IMG/VR virus record: IMGVR_UViG_3300032322_001315
Span: 26,510 to 90,509 of that record
DNA: 64,000 nucleotides
Reading direction: 5' to 3' (one strand)
Origin: a virus
A model generated the notes under the pieces. That model saw nothing but the letters and a program-made list of their open reading frames with translations, did not search any database and was not told the DNA's origin. A program made the translations under genes and the position numbers. Of the stretch, positions 1 to 7,815 are shown one piece after another; the first letter of the stretch is position 1, and every line of letters begins with the position of its first letter.

Positions 1-258
1 TGCTGCTTCTATGTTTGTACCAGGAAATGCTCTCTTTGCGTGTTTTACTTTTTGCTCTGCGCCTAATGGATTTTTTGTGCTATCTTGAGAATGAGATAGA
101 ACAATATGATGTGGAGCATTATTCTTATCTGCTATTTCTTTAACTTTATTAACTAGTTTTTCGTGTCCTGAAGTTGGAGGATTCATGCGACCAAACGCAA
201 GCACCACAGGCTTCAAATCGTGGTCTTTTTCTTCAGAAATCTGTAAAAATCTTTTCAT
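1..258 (-). CDS. Nucleotidyltransferase-like protein with capsid-targeting-type N-terminus (3' end outside window)
   Basis: The reading frame begins at an ATG at 258 and runs off the left edge, so only about 86 N-terminal residues are visible. Residues ~21-34 carry the pattern FGRMNPPTSGHEKL, the first nucleotide-binding motif (T-x-GH) of the cytidylyltransferase/NadM-like nucleotidyltransferase superfamily, also seen in T4-like marine phages. The N-terminus MKRFLQISE|E resembles the T4 capsid-targeting sequence (MKTYQEFIAE in IPIII), including an IxE site for the gp21 protease. The start overlaps the stop of the upstream gene as ATGA, so translation is probably coupled. Seen: motif and overlap. 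Inferred: packaging into the head. The substrate is unknown. Confidence 0.7.
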   Translation of the reverse strand, partial: MKRFLQISEEKDHDLKPVVLAFGRMNPPTSGHEKLVNKVKEIADKNNAPHHIVLSHSQDSTKNPLGAEQKVKHAKRAFPGTNIEAA

Positions 259-1430
259 CTAGGTCTACCTAACAAGTTTCTTCTGCTAAATTCGTGTCTA
301 TGTATTAATTTATCTGATTCACCATTGTGATGAAATACATAACCTTCTGGATTTGCTTCTGTTCCGTTATGATGTTGCTCAAATTCTTGATGTTGATTTA
401 ATGCTCTAACTAGAACATTTTTTGCTTGTTGTAAATGATGATGTAATTTGAATAGGTTATTATAATGTTCAGAATGTGCATCTATATGATAAAGATTGTC
501 TTGTAATTCTTGTTTCTTTTTGTTTTTATTTTTATCTGTTTTTAATTTTTCAATATCGTTATTATATTTTTGCTCTATATATTTCGATAATCCTTTATGG
601 TCTGGAGTCGCACCAGTTCTTACTGTTTGATTGATATATGTCTCCAAATGACCACCTGCTCCTGCATGTCTTTGCGTAGCATCATACATTGCATTTCCAT
701 CTTTGTCATGTATTTGTTGTGCGGCATCTAAATGTTGTTTGAACTCTTTTTTGTCTTTATTTGATAGAGTTACTTTTGATGCATCAACTCTTGGGTCTAT
801 TTGAAATACATCTTTATGCTGTTTGAAATTTTCATGGTCGACACCATGATGAGCATTTAGATTTGTTGGATCAGTACCATGATAAGTTAGATGTGTAACT
901 AATCCAATTTGTGAATTTCTTATTTTACCAGCATTCTCTCCTTTTGCTGTGTAACGTAGACCTGAAGGATTTGGATGAAATGAAACTCCTTTATCGTGGT
1001 CATCTAAATCGTCTTTTGTATACATCAAGTCGCCTTGATATACACCTTTCTTAGGAGCAACTTTAGGTAAATGCTTCAATGCTGATTTTAATTTTTCTGC
1101 AAGACCAGGAGCATGACCATGATTAACATCAATATCTGCTTCGGTATAATTTATTTTTGGTTTTTTGTTAAATGCAGATTTACTAGCAACAAAGAATTTA
1201 CCAGTTACTGGATGATGACCATATACTATCGCAGGAGAACCATCATACTTTGTTGTTAATTGAGATGAATGATTTCCAGATTCAATATGGTCATGTGCTG
1301 CTTGCAATGCAGATATGGCGTGTTCAGCACCTTTATGACCTGACTGTAGAGGTCTATCTTCTAGATGCGTGAGATGAGTTATTTGTTTTGCTTCCTGTTC
1401 TTCACGCAGGAATTTTTTAAATCCAAACAT
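255..1430 (-). CDS. Ligase-fold nucleotidyltransferase-like protein (DUF6267-like), candidate packaged protein
   Basis: 391 residues. K61-Y-D-G64, followed by SPAIVYG, is a textbook motif I (KxDG) of the DNA/RNA ligase and capping-enzyme superfamily, where the lysine is adenylated. EGYVFH at ~362-367 resembles motif IV (EGxV), and K374 in KLIHRHEF near the C-terminus could be motif V. The central 240-340 region is charged and helical. It is probably the family annotated in marine T4-like phages as DUF6267. The first ten residues (MFGFKKFLRE) match the T4 capsid-targeting pattern with an LRE cleavage site at 8-10. A late promoter lies 40 bp upstream, and the gene is coupled to the downstream nucleotidyltransferase. 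Activity as a ligase is inference; the other catalytic motifs are weak. Confidence 0.7.
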   Translation of the reverse strand: MFGFKKFLREEQEAKQITHLTHLEDRPLQSGHKGAEHAISALQAAHDHIESGNHSSQLTTKYDGSPAIVYGHHPVTGKFFVASKSAFNKKPKINYTEADIDVNHGHAPGLAEKLKSALKHLPKVAPKKGVYQGDLMYTKDDLDDHDKGVSFHPNPSGLRYTAKGENAGKIRNSQIGLVTHLTYHGTDPTNLNAHHGVDHENFKQHKDVFQIDPRVDASKVTLSNKDKKEFKQHLDAAQQIHDKDGNAMYDATQRHAGAGGHLETYINQTVRTGATPDHKGLSKYIEQKYNNDIEKLKTDKNKNKKKQELQDNLYHIDAHSEHYNNLFKLHHHLQQAKNVLVRALNQHQEFEQHHNGTEANPEGYVFHHNGESDKLIHRHEFSRRNLLGRPR

Positions 1431-1470
1431 ATAATATCAACACTCTGTGGTTGGGGAGAAGTTTGCTTAT

Positions 1471-1478
1471 TATTTATG
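1471..1478 (-). promoter_or_regulatory. T4-type late promoter (CATAAATA)
   Basis: On the minus strand this reads CATAAATA, one mismatch from the T4 late consensus TATAAATA. It lies just inside the 3' end of the upstream epimerase gene, 40 bp before the ATG at 1430. It would give the two capsid-targeted genes late expression separately from the sugar cluster. Confidence 0.55.
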
Positions 1479-2292
1479 TATCTAATAATATGTCTATAAC
1501 ATCATAGATATCATATTGTATTCTAAATCCTAATTTTCTCAATTTCTCTATGTCTAATACCATGTTCTTTGTTTGAACAATTTTATGAAAATCTGCTGGA
1601 GGAATAAATGTGATATTTGAAGATGACTTGCATTCTTGATGTGTGTATCTTATAGCATCTTTTATTTTGGTTGGAATACCAGAACCTACATTATATATTT
1701 CATTTAGATTACCTTTTTCTAATACCATATTGATTGCTTTTGCAGCATCGTCAACATAAAGATAATCACGATATACTTCGCCACCATCATATAATGCAAC
1801 ATCTTCATTGTTTTTGATTTGCTCAATCATATACTGTAAAGCATTTTTCTTCTTAGAAACTTTAGTGTCTTGTTTACCTAAAATATTAGATAATCTGATA
1901 ATTCTATACTTTATATTGAAAGTTTCACAATACGAGATTAGAAGTTGTTCTGCTGCCCGTTTGGTGATGCTATAGAATCCTTTAGGATCACAATAATCAT
2001 CTTCCTTTGCAGGCAGAGGAACGTCTCCATAAACAAACCAAGAACTGATAAAATTAAATGTTACATCTTTTCCTTTACAAGATTCTAATGTTTTAATAAG
2101 GGTTGTGAGATTTGTGTCAATATCAAGATATGGGTTTGTATGTACATTATAATTATCGACAGTTGAGATAAAATATAGAACATTGTTTGTTTTGACCTCA
2201 TAATCATTCCTTTCGTTGATAATTACATTAGGATACAATTCACAGTATCTTCCTCCTACAAATCCTTTTCCCAATACATTTACTGTTTCCAT
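1474..2292 (-). CDS. NAD-dependent epimerase/dehydratase (extended SDR)
   Basis: 272 residues. The N-terminus has the Rossmann dinucleotide-binding glycines (GKGFVGG, residues 8-14), and the active-site tyrosine-lysine pair appears as YSITK near residue 107. YRDYLYVDD is the typical extended-SDR segment after the catalytic domain, and the length is slightly short for nucleotide-sugar epimerases (about 300). It acts on a nucleotide-sugar whose identity cannot be read from sequence. It is the last gene of the 1.5-10.1 kb sugar block and overlaps the upstream aminotransferase-fold gene by 13 bp, suggesting the two act on the same sugar. The assignment to SDR is firm; the substrate is open. Confidence 0.85.
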   Translation of the reverse strand: METVNVLGKGFVGGRYCELYPNVIINERNDYEVKTNNVLYFISTVDNYNVHTNPYLDIDTNLTTLIKTLESCKGKDVTFNFISSWFVYGDVPLPAKEDDYCDPKGFYSITKRAAEQLLISYCETFNIKYRIIRLSNILGKQDTKVSKKKNALQYMIEQIKNNEDVALYDGGEVYRDYLYVDDAAKAINMVLEKGNLNEIYNVGSGIPTKIKDAIRYTHQECKSSSNITFIPPADFHKIVQTKNMVLDIEKLRKLGFRIQYDIYDVIDILLDT

Positions 2293-3563
2293 TGCTTAAA
2301 CACCTTTTCAATATACGAAAGAACCTTATCGTTATAAAGAGGAGAACAACCAATAAAAAATACGTTACTCAATGCGAGATTTGAATTTGGATATTTTTCA
2401 TGATTATCCAAATGTTTGAATCCAGGATGCAATAAAATATTTCCTGCAAAATAGTTTCTTGTTTGAATTTTATTATTCTCAAGATACTGAACTAGTTTTT
2501 CTTTAAGTTCTTGAGTTTCGCAATATACAGGAACACCAAACCAAGAAGGATCCGCACCTTCTGTATTAGGAATAACTCTCGCACCAGGAACGTTAGTCTC
2601 AATGTATGAATGAATGATGTTCTTATATTCTCTTCGTTTGCTTTCCAGCATATCGAATTTCTTCAATTGTTCAAGACCAATGGCGCCTTGCAAATCAAGA
2701 GGTTTTAGATTGTATCCGATATTTGTAAAGACATACTTGTGGTCAATCGTTCCATTATAATCTGCTAACCATTGGTCAAATCTGTTACCGCAAGTGCCGC
2801 ATTGCAGAAGGTTATTTGCTCCAATGCAATAGCAGTCTCTACCCCACCAAGAAATGCTTCTTGCTTCTTTCATGAAGTTTTCATCATTGCTGCAAACCAT
2901 ACCGCCTTCTCCAGTAGAAATATGGTGTGCTGGATAGAAAGAAGTTGTCCATGCATAATACAAGTCGGTAATCTGTTCTCCTTTCCACAGAGTTCCTAGA
3001 GAATCGCAGTTGTCTCCAAGGAGAACCAAATTATGCTTCTTGCAAATCTCTACAATCTTATCCATATCTGGAGGATTGCCAAGAACGGGAGAAACGAAAA
3101 TTGCTTTTGTTCTGAAGTTAATATTCTTTTCAATCAAATCAACATCAAAATTCAAAGAGTTCAACTCGATATCGATGAATACTGGTCTGAGTCCGTTTTG
3201 TACAATAGGTGCAATTGTAGTGGGAAAACCTACTGGAGAAACAATAATTTCATCATCATCTCTCCAACCAAATACCTTCTTCGCAGCAGTTACCAATACG
3301 AGATTAGCAGAACTACCAGAATTTACCATGTGAGAATGTTTCACATTAAAACGTCTGCTAAACATTTGTTGAAATCTTGCTACCTTATCGCCTGCTGTAA
3401 TCCAAGAACCGTTAAGCAATGTATCAAGAGCAGCATACATCTCCTTTTCGTCCCAGAGTTGTCCAGAGTATTGTACAAAATCTCCTTCTTGATAGTTGTC
3501 ATAATTTTTGACATACTTTGGTTGTAGTTTTGAGAGAGATTCAATCATTTCTTTTGTGTTCAT
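2280..3563 (-). CDS. RfbH/E1-type Fe-S sugar 3-dehydrase (DegT aminotransferase fold)
   Basis: 427 residues, DegT/DnrJ/EryC1 fold. The PLP-lysine position is histidine (SFYPAHHISTGEGG, H213), as in CDP-6-deoxy-hexulose 3-dehydrase (E1, RfbH/DdhC) and ColD, which keep PMP free instead of forming a Schiff base. Cysteines C186, C244, C246 and C255 (plus C258) reproduce the E1 [2Fe-2S] pattern C-X57-C-X-C with a last gap of eight rather than seven. This distinguishes it from ColD, which lacks the cluster. The expected role is C3 deoxygenation of a CDP-4-keto-6-deoxyhexose, on the way to 3,6-dideoxyhexoses. The usual partner reductase (E3) is not in this window. It overlaps the epimerase gene downstream and abuts the DUF5672 gene upstream. 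Confidence 0.88.
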   Translation of the reverse strand: MNTKEMIESLSKLQPKYVKNYDNYQEGDFVQYSGQLWDEKEMYAALDTLLNGSWITAGDKVARFQQMFSRRFNVKHSHMVNSGSSANLVLVTAAKKVFGWRDDDEIIVSPVGFPTTIAPIVQNGLRPVFIDIELNSLNFDVDLIEKNINFRTKAIFVSPVLGNPPDMDKIVEICKKHNLVLLGDNCDSLGTLWKGEQITDLYYAWTTSFYPAHHISTGEGGMVCSNDENFMKEARSISWWGRDCYCIGANNLLQCGTCGNRFDQWLADYNGTIDHKYVFTNIGYNLKPLDLQGAIGLEQLKKFDMLESKRREYKNIIHSYIETNVPGARVIPNTEGADPSWFGVPVYCETQELKEKLVQYLENNKIQTRNYFAGNILLHPGFKHLDNHEKYPNSNLALSNVFFIGCSPLYNDKVLSYIEKVFKQWKQ

Positions 3564-4231
3564 ATTTCAACTCCATAATGTGTAGCAATTCCGTGTTTAC
3601 CGTGAAAACCTAAACTCTTTCCTAACCAAGGAGAACTCATATTGTGTTCTATGCTGAACTTATCTGCAATTTCTCCTTCGGCGAATCTTATTCCATATTT
3701 GTTTTGCAACTGTTCTCTATATATTTTGCATATGATATTGTCTTCAGGAATAACTTTATCTCCAAAACTATCATACACATAGTATTCATAATTGTTGATT
3801 ATTTCTTCAGAATAATCTGATGATTTATACTTTACATCCAAATCTAAAAGAGAGTCATATAACTTTCTGCTTCTCAAACAAAAACCACCATTACCTACCA
3901 TTCCGTTATTCCATCTTGCTCCAATATAATCGTAAGACAGAAATTCATCATCCCATGCATTTTTATTTACTGCAAATCCATCGGAGTGAATAATTATATT
4001 ATAATCTTCTGTTGAAATGTGAGGCAATAACTTTAATGTTATGTAATTGTACTCATCAGTATATCTCTTAAAACGATTTATTTTAATCCACTTAGTATTT
4101 TCTAATGGAATATCACTAAACCAATAAATCGTAGTAACAGGAAAAGGAAGAGTATCTAAAGTTTTTTCTAATGCTTTAATTGTCGGTTTATAGTTTAAAG
4201 CATCTATACAAGTTATACTAAATGTTTTCAT
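3560..4231 (-). CDS. DUF5672-type glycosyltransferase-like protein
   Basis: 223 residues. The segment YDYIGARWNN-GMVGNGGFCLRSRKL (residues ~100-125) is the hallmark of DUF5672 proteins, thought to be GT-A-fold glycosyltransferases and found in polysaccharide clusters. Upstream, YNIIIHSDGFAV could supply the metal-binding aspartate in place of a classic DxD. No signal peptide or membrane segment is visible, so it is a cytoplasmic enzyme. Its start overlaps the preceding gene by 4 bp (ATGA). It is one of nine consecutive transferase-like genes and probably adds one sugar of a phage-directed glycan. Donor and acceptor are unknown. Confidence 0.75.
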   Translation of the reverse strand: MKTFSITCIDALNYKPTIKALEKTLDTLPFPVTTIYWFSDIPLENTKWIKINRFKRYTDEYNYITLKLLPHISTEDYNIIIHSDGFAVNKNAWDDEFLSYDYIGARWNNGMVGNGGFCLRSRKLYDSLLDLDVKYKSSDYSEEIINNYEYYVYDSFGDKVIPEDNIICKIYREQLQNKYGIRFAEGEIADKFSIEHNMSSPWLGKSLGFHGKHGIATHYGVEI

Positions 4232-4872
4232 TGAAAATTATAATTATCCACTATTCTGCCACCATGGTGGCAGTATTGATTTATTTTATATCCTAAGAAA
4301 TCTTGATAATCGTTTGTGATATGTACATGTTCAAGTAGTTCTTTATCTCTAACAGATTCATACCAAACATACTCTAAATCTTTTTCGCATCTGTACAATT
4401 CTTCTAGTGAAAGTGTTTCTAAGAAAAAATCTGTTTCACAAAAATACATATGTGTTCCTAAAGTGTATGGAGACCCCCAAGGACCAGTTACTGCTTTTTT
4501 ACCAATTTCTTTACACTTTTCTATTAGACCAAGGTAATCTAAATCTGGCTGATTATCATAAGATACTTTTAGAAAGTCTTTTATTCCCAATCTCTTCAAT
4601 TGCGAAACAGCATTGTTGACTGACGTTAATTCTGCGACTCCGTGATTGTTTTGTCTCGAAGGAACTCCATCAAAAGAGAAACGATTATCTTTATCGTAAA
4701 TGAACATATCGCAATAATTTTGCGTTTCAATATCGATAGTAGAATGTGAAGATAGACAGATATAAAAAGGAAAGTTTCTAAGATTTTTGCATAGAATCTT
4801 AGTCATGTTTCTTTTTGCGTCTGAAGAAGGTTCTCCGCAGTATGAGGTGACTACAACAGCAGTATCAAACAT
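4228..4872 (-). CDS. Putative glycosyltransferase-like protein of the sugar cluster
   Basis: 214 residues from the chosen ATG at 4872, which overlaps the upstream stop by 8 bp. The open frame extends to 4986, but that would overlap the neighbour by more than 120 bp and adds a sequence unlike a protein start. The start reads MFDTAVVVTSYCGEP, then a repetitive-fold-like pattern FLKVSYDNQPDLDYL and VTGPWGSPYTLGTHMYF, resembling the acceptor-side of GT-A transferases (a displayed G-to-MYF segment). I do not recognise a named family. Context argues for a role in glycan building: it sits between DUF5672 and another transferase-like gene with overlaps on both sides. Confidence 0.5.
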   Translation of the reverse strand: MFDTAVVVTSYCGEPSSDAKRNMTKILCKNLRNFPFYICLSSHSTIDIETQNYCDMFIYDKDNRFSFDGVPSRQNNHGVAELTSVNNAVSQLKRLGIKDFLKVSYDNQPDLDYLGLIEKCKEIGKKAVTGPWGSPYTLGTHMYFCETDFFLETLSLEELYRCEKDLEYVWYESVRDKELLEHVHITNDYQDFLGYKINQYCHHGGRIVDNYNFQ

Positions 4873-5575
4873 CGGTTCTATACACAAAAGTTTGTTCAAT
4901 GTCGGTTCTATAATTTTCAGGAGGAAGATACCATCTATTATCTTCTCCAGGATGCATATCATACCACTTTGGATTACCACTACCATGCCAACATTCTAAG
5001 TCAAATCGATGATGCGGCTGACCTTCAAATTGTGGTTTAAAATTGTTTTCTTCTGGGGTCTTTAATCTTTTACATTTTCTCAGATAAGATGCTTTCGCCC
5101 AAAAGAAATTTCCTGCGTAAAAAGGATATGGTGGATTATTTAGGTATGCTGCACCACAAGTATCATACCCCTCATCAAGTTTTTCTACGCATTCTTTCCA
5201 CTTTTCGATATTCCAATATTGCATGTACTTTCGCCAATTTTGATGACCACCAGGACCGTGACTTGCTCCTTTATGTGTCATGAAACACACATAGAATTCA
5301 TCGTTGGTGTTATGACAATATTCTTGGAGAAAATGAACAGAAGTTGCTTCGTACCAAGGTTGATACTTTCGGTCATAGTGAAAGAAATTTACATTTTGTT
5401 TGTCTTTCCATCTATCTTCTAACCAAATATAATTGTCTGCGTCATAATGAGTAAATAAATTTACTGCATCTGCCGCATCTAGTAGTCCTGTATTTTCAAG
5501 TAATTCGGTTTGCTCTTTTGTTATGTCTTTACCGCAACCTATGTCCACAAGATGACTAAAAATTTCAATTCTCAT
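4865..5575 (-). CDS. Glycosyltransferase-like protein (YAGNFFWA motif)
   Basis: 236 residues from the ATG at 5575. That start overlaps the previous stop as ATGA; a TTG at 5593 is the only alternative. The middle has CFMTHKGASHGPGG and the late segment PPYPFYAGNFFWAKASYLRKC, a signature repeatedly seen in uncharacterised polysaccharide-cluster transferases, where an aromatic YAGNFWWA loop ends the GT-A-like core. No transmembrane segment is visible. It is co-translated with the neighbours by overlapping starts and stops. The assignment to a transferase rests on the motif and context; sugar specificity is unknown. Confidence 0.6.
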   Translation of the reverse strand: MRIEIFSHLVDIGCGKDITKEQTELLENTGLLDAADAVNLFTHYDADNYIWLEDRWKDKQNVNFFHYDRKYQPWYEATSVHFLQEYCHNTNDEFYVCFMTHKGASHGPGGHQNWRKYMQYWNIEKWKECVEKLDEGYDTCGAAYLNNPPYPFYAGNFFWAKASYLRKCKRLKTPEENNFKPQFEGQPHHRFDLECWHGSGNPKWYDMHPGEDNRWYLPPENYRTDIEQTFVYRTDV

Positions 5576-6282
5576 AGCAAATCTGTTCTCCAATAATTAT
5601 TCCAAAATAAATTGATACAACCTCTTCCCTGTAACGCATAGAATGGAGTAGTATGTAGAAGTCCTACAGAACCATAATAATAGTTCCTTTTGAATCTTTG
5701 TCTATTGATAACCGATGCAAAGTGAGACATACCAGTATCGCCACCTACATAATGACTGCAATCTGTTATGTGATTTACATTATCAATGAAGTCTGTAGAA
5801 TACTTAAAGTTCTTTAATACTAAACCTTCCTTCTCTGCATTAATGCAAATATATTTTTCATAATCATCATATGCAGGGTCACTATAAACTTCTATAAAGT
5901 CATTGGTCATTTCGACAGACCAATTTCTATATGTATTATATGGTCCATCAAACAAAGGAAAGATACAAATTTTATTTTTTGTTTCTTTTTTGAAATCTAG
6001 ATTCAGAACATCACCAGTAATCGACCTAAAATCCCACAGATTTATATTTGAAATACTTAAACTTTTCTCTCCTGGTTCTTTTGAGATGTAACCCGTATTC
6101 TCTGTTAACCAGTCTCTAAATTTGATACAGTATTCTGATGATTGAATTGACTCATTAGGAATATAAAATTTATATTCTTGATTATCTTTCTTTCTAAGAA
6201 ACTCGCAAAAATTCAGAGATGCAATAATATCTCCGTTTCTCATCGGACCACCAAAGTGGTGGGGGTCAATATTAATAATCAT
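5572..6282 (-). CDS. GT9-like (heptosyltransferase-type) glycosyltransferase
   Basis: 236 residues. The C-terminal half contains HYVGGDTGMSHFASVI (~185-200), the characteristic GDTGxxH/A loop of family GT9 (ADP-heptose:LPS heptosyltransferases) that binds the nucleotide-sugar donor. KICIFPLFDGPYNTYRNWS upstream matches the start of the C-terminal Rossmann domain, whose usual form is fHPGa..k.W. The protein is short for GT9 (about 350), with a reduced N-terminal domain. It probably transfers a sugar to a lipopolysaccharide-like or phage-specific acceptor in the cytoplasm. It overlaps the next gene by 11 bp. Confidence 0.7.
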   Translation of the reverse strand: MIINIDPHHFGGPMRNGDIIASLNFCEFLRKKDNQEYKFYIPNESIQSSEYCIKFRDWLTENTGYISKEPGEKSLSISNINLWDFRSITGDVLNLDFKKETKNKICIFPLFDGPYNTYRNWSVEMTNDFIEVYSDPAYDDYEKYICINAEKEGLVLKNFKYSTDFIDNVNHITDCSHYVGGDTGMSHFASVINRQRFKRNYYYGSVGLLHTTPFYALQGRGCINLFWNNYWRTDLL

Positions 6283-6997
6283 TGATATTTACTAACTTTG
6301 AATTTCTGTTTTGATAATAGTGAAGTTTAAAATCATGTTCAACTCCCCAACCTTGCCAATTACGCATATCTTCATCCCAAAGAACAACCGTTTCTTTGTA
6401 CATCAAATCCGCAACTATTCCTATACCCGTAAATGTTGTTATGAATGGGGCGTGACTGTACCTAATCAAATTACAATTATACATCAAATCCTTAGTATAG
6501 TCAAGATAGTGACTCTTACTTTCATCAATTACACCAGAGTCTTTTATCAAGTTAGACTTTCTTCTGGTATCAACATCGGGGGCATCATTAGGTGACCATC
6601 TATCTCCGATTATTGTTTTATCTGCAACGTCTAAATTTAAATTTTCTATCTTCAAAACAAAATCATTATCTATTTCATAATTTATACGATAGTTATCTAC
6701 AATAAAATTATGAAATCTTTTTACGCAGATTGGAGAATTATTATCTCCTTTTTCATTTCCCACATCATCTACAATAATATATCTATCTGATGGTTGGGTT
6801 ATTTCATGCATGAATTTAACTTCTTCAAACATATCTTGATACTGTAATAGTTCTTTTATTCCTTTAAATCTTTCAAGTCTATTACATATACCAAATAATA
6901 ATTTTTCTCCGGTTTTTTTATAAAGTCCTGATAATGTAGGAAGACAATGCATGAAGTCTCCTAGGTTATGAATTCTTGGTGAATATAATGTAATCAT
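6272..6997 (-). CDS. GT9-like glycosyltransferase, divergent
   Basis: 241 residues. The N-terminus MITLYSPRIHNLGDFMHCLPTL matches the first GT-B strand and glycine-rich turn of heptosyltransferase-like proteins (usual form ..R.gaiGDvl.alP.l). FITTFTGIGIVADLM (~195-209) occupies the position of the GT9 donor loop. TNF-type or membrane features are absent. It overlaps the previous and next genes, so it belongs to the same transcript as the GT9-like neighbour and may form a functional pair with it. Confidence in the fold is moderate; the substrate is unknown. Confidence 0.6.
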   Translation of the reverse strand: MITLYSPRIHNLGDFMHCLPTLSGLYKKTGEKLLFGICNRLERFKGIKELLQYQDMFEEVKFMHEITQPSDRYIIVDDVGNEKGDNNSPICVKRFHNFIVDNYRINYEIDNDFVLKIENLNLDVADKTIIGDRWSPNDAPDVDTRRKSNLIKDSGVIDESKSHYLDYTKDLMYNCNLIRYSHAPFITTFTGIGIVADLMYKETVVLWDEDMRNWQGWGVEHDFKLHYYQNRNSKLVNINDY

Positions 6998-7815
6998 ATT
7001 TGTTCGTTATATTTTCTAAAAATTAAAAACCAATCATTAGGATTAGCAGGATGCAATTGAAAATCTCCAGGACTTGTCAGTAATGCCATCAGCAACAATG
7101 TTTGGTCATCATCAATAAGTTTGTTTTTAATCAATAGATTAAGATTGTTAATTACCAAATCTTTAAGAGTATTCCATTTTTCTTTCCCAGCAACAATATG
7201 ACAACCTTGAATATAAACGTCACCAGTATAGATTATATCATTGATAGGTCTATTGTCAATTGCACGTTGGCAGAAGAAATGAATTTTTTCTCTGTCAAAA
7301 TCGTATGTCCATTTGTTCGATGATGGTATAGTATTGTCATCACGAACATAACCAAAATCAATCCATGCAACTTGGTCATTTGTAACCAGACCTTTGTCTA
7401 TTGCATCTGTAACATAAACTGATTTGGAGATATTGACGAGAACATAATCATCATGCCAATATTCAATCAATTGGGGATTAATAACCTTACTATAATACTC
7501 AGGTGAATCCATAATGTTTCTGATTTTTTGTTTCGTCTCAACAAAATTTTCAGGAAGATACGATTCCCACACAACTACTTTTGTTTTATCTTCAAGTCCG
7601 TTTTGCTTTCTAATTTCAATAACTCTGTCTTTGAAGTTCGGAGTAGTATAGATTATCATTTCATTTTGAATCTTTGCGAGTTTGCTAAAGAAATCAAAAT
7701 AAGTATCAACACTTCTATGTTGATAATGTGGCAATACTCTTCCGTGTTTTGTTTGTGGTAGATTACCTCTACCTATATCAAAAAATGCTGTTACAATTGT
7801 AATATCATTCTGCAT
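6994..7815 (-). CDS. HtrL/YibB-family protein
   Basis: 273 residues from the ATG at 7815; the longer frame starts with TTG at 7827. The N-terminus DITIVTAFFDIGRG is the HtrL/YibB (WlaTC) family signature, and VAWIDFGYVRDDN supplies a plausible DxG-type metal site. Members lie in LPS-core and capsule loci of Gram-negative bacteria and behave as putative glycosyltransferases. YHPANPNDWFLIFRKY-like residues close the C-terminus. It overlaps the adjacent genes by 4 and 11 bp. The context supports a role in surface-glycan synthesis; no activity is proven for the family as far as I can state. Confidence 0.8.
   Translation of the reverse strand: MQNDITIVTAFFDIGRGNLPQTKHGRVLPHYQHRSVDTYFDFFSKLAKIQNEMIIYTTPNFKDRVIEIRKQNGLEDKTKVVVWESYLPENFVETKQKIRNIMDSPEYYSKVINPQLIEYWHDDYVLVNISKSVYVTDAIDKGLVTNDQVAWIDFGYVRDDNTIPSSNKWTYDFDREKIHFFCQRAIDNRPINDIIYTGDVYIQGCHIVAGKEKWNTLKDLVINNLNLLIKNKLIDDDQTLLLMALLTSPGDFQLHPANPNDWFLIFRKYNEQI

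Noticed and set aside
3010-3527. Plus-strand ORFs over the sugar dehydrase gene
   Set aside because: Antisense to a strongly conserved gene and without recognisable domains or ribosome-binding sites.
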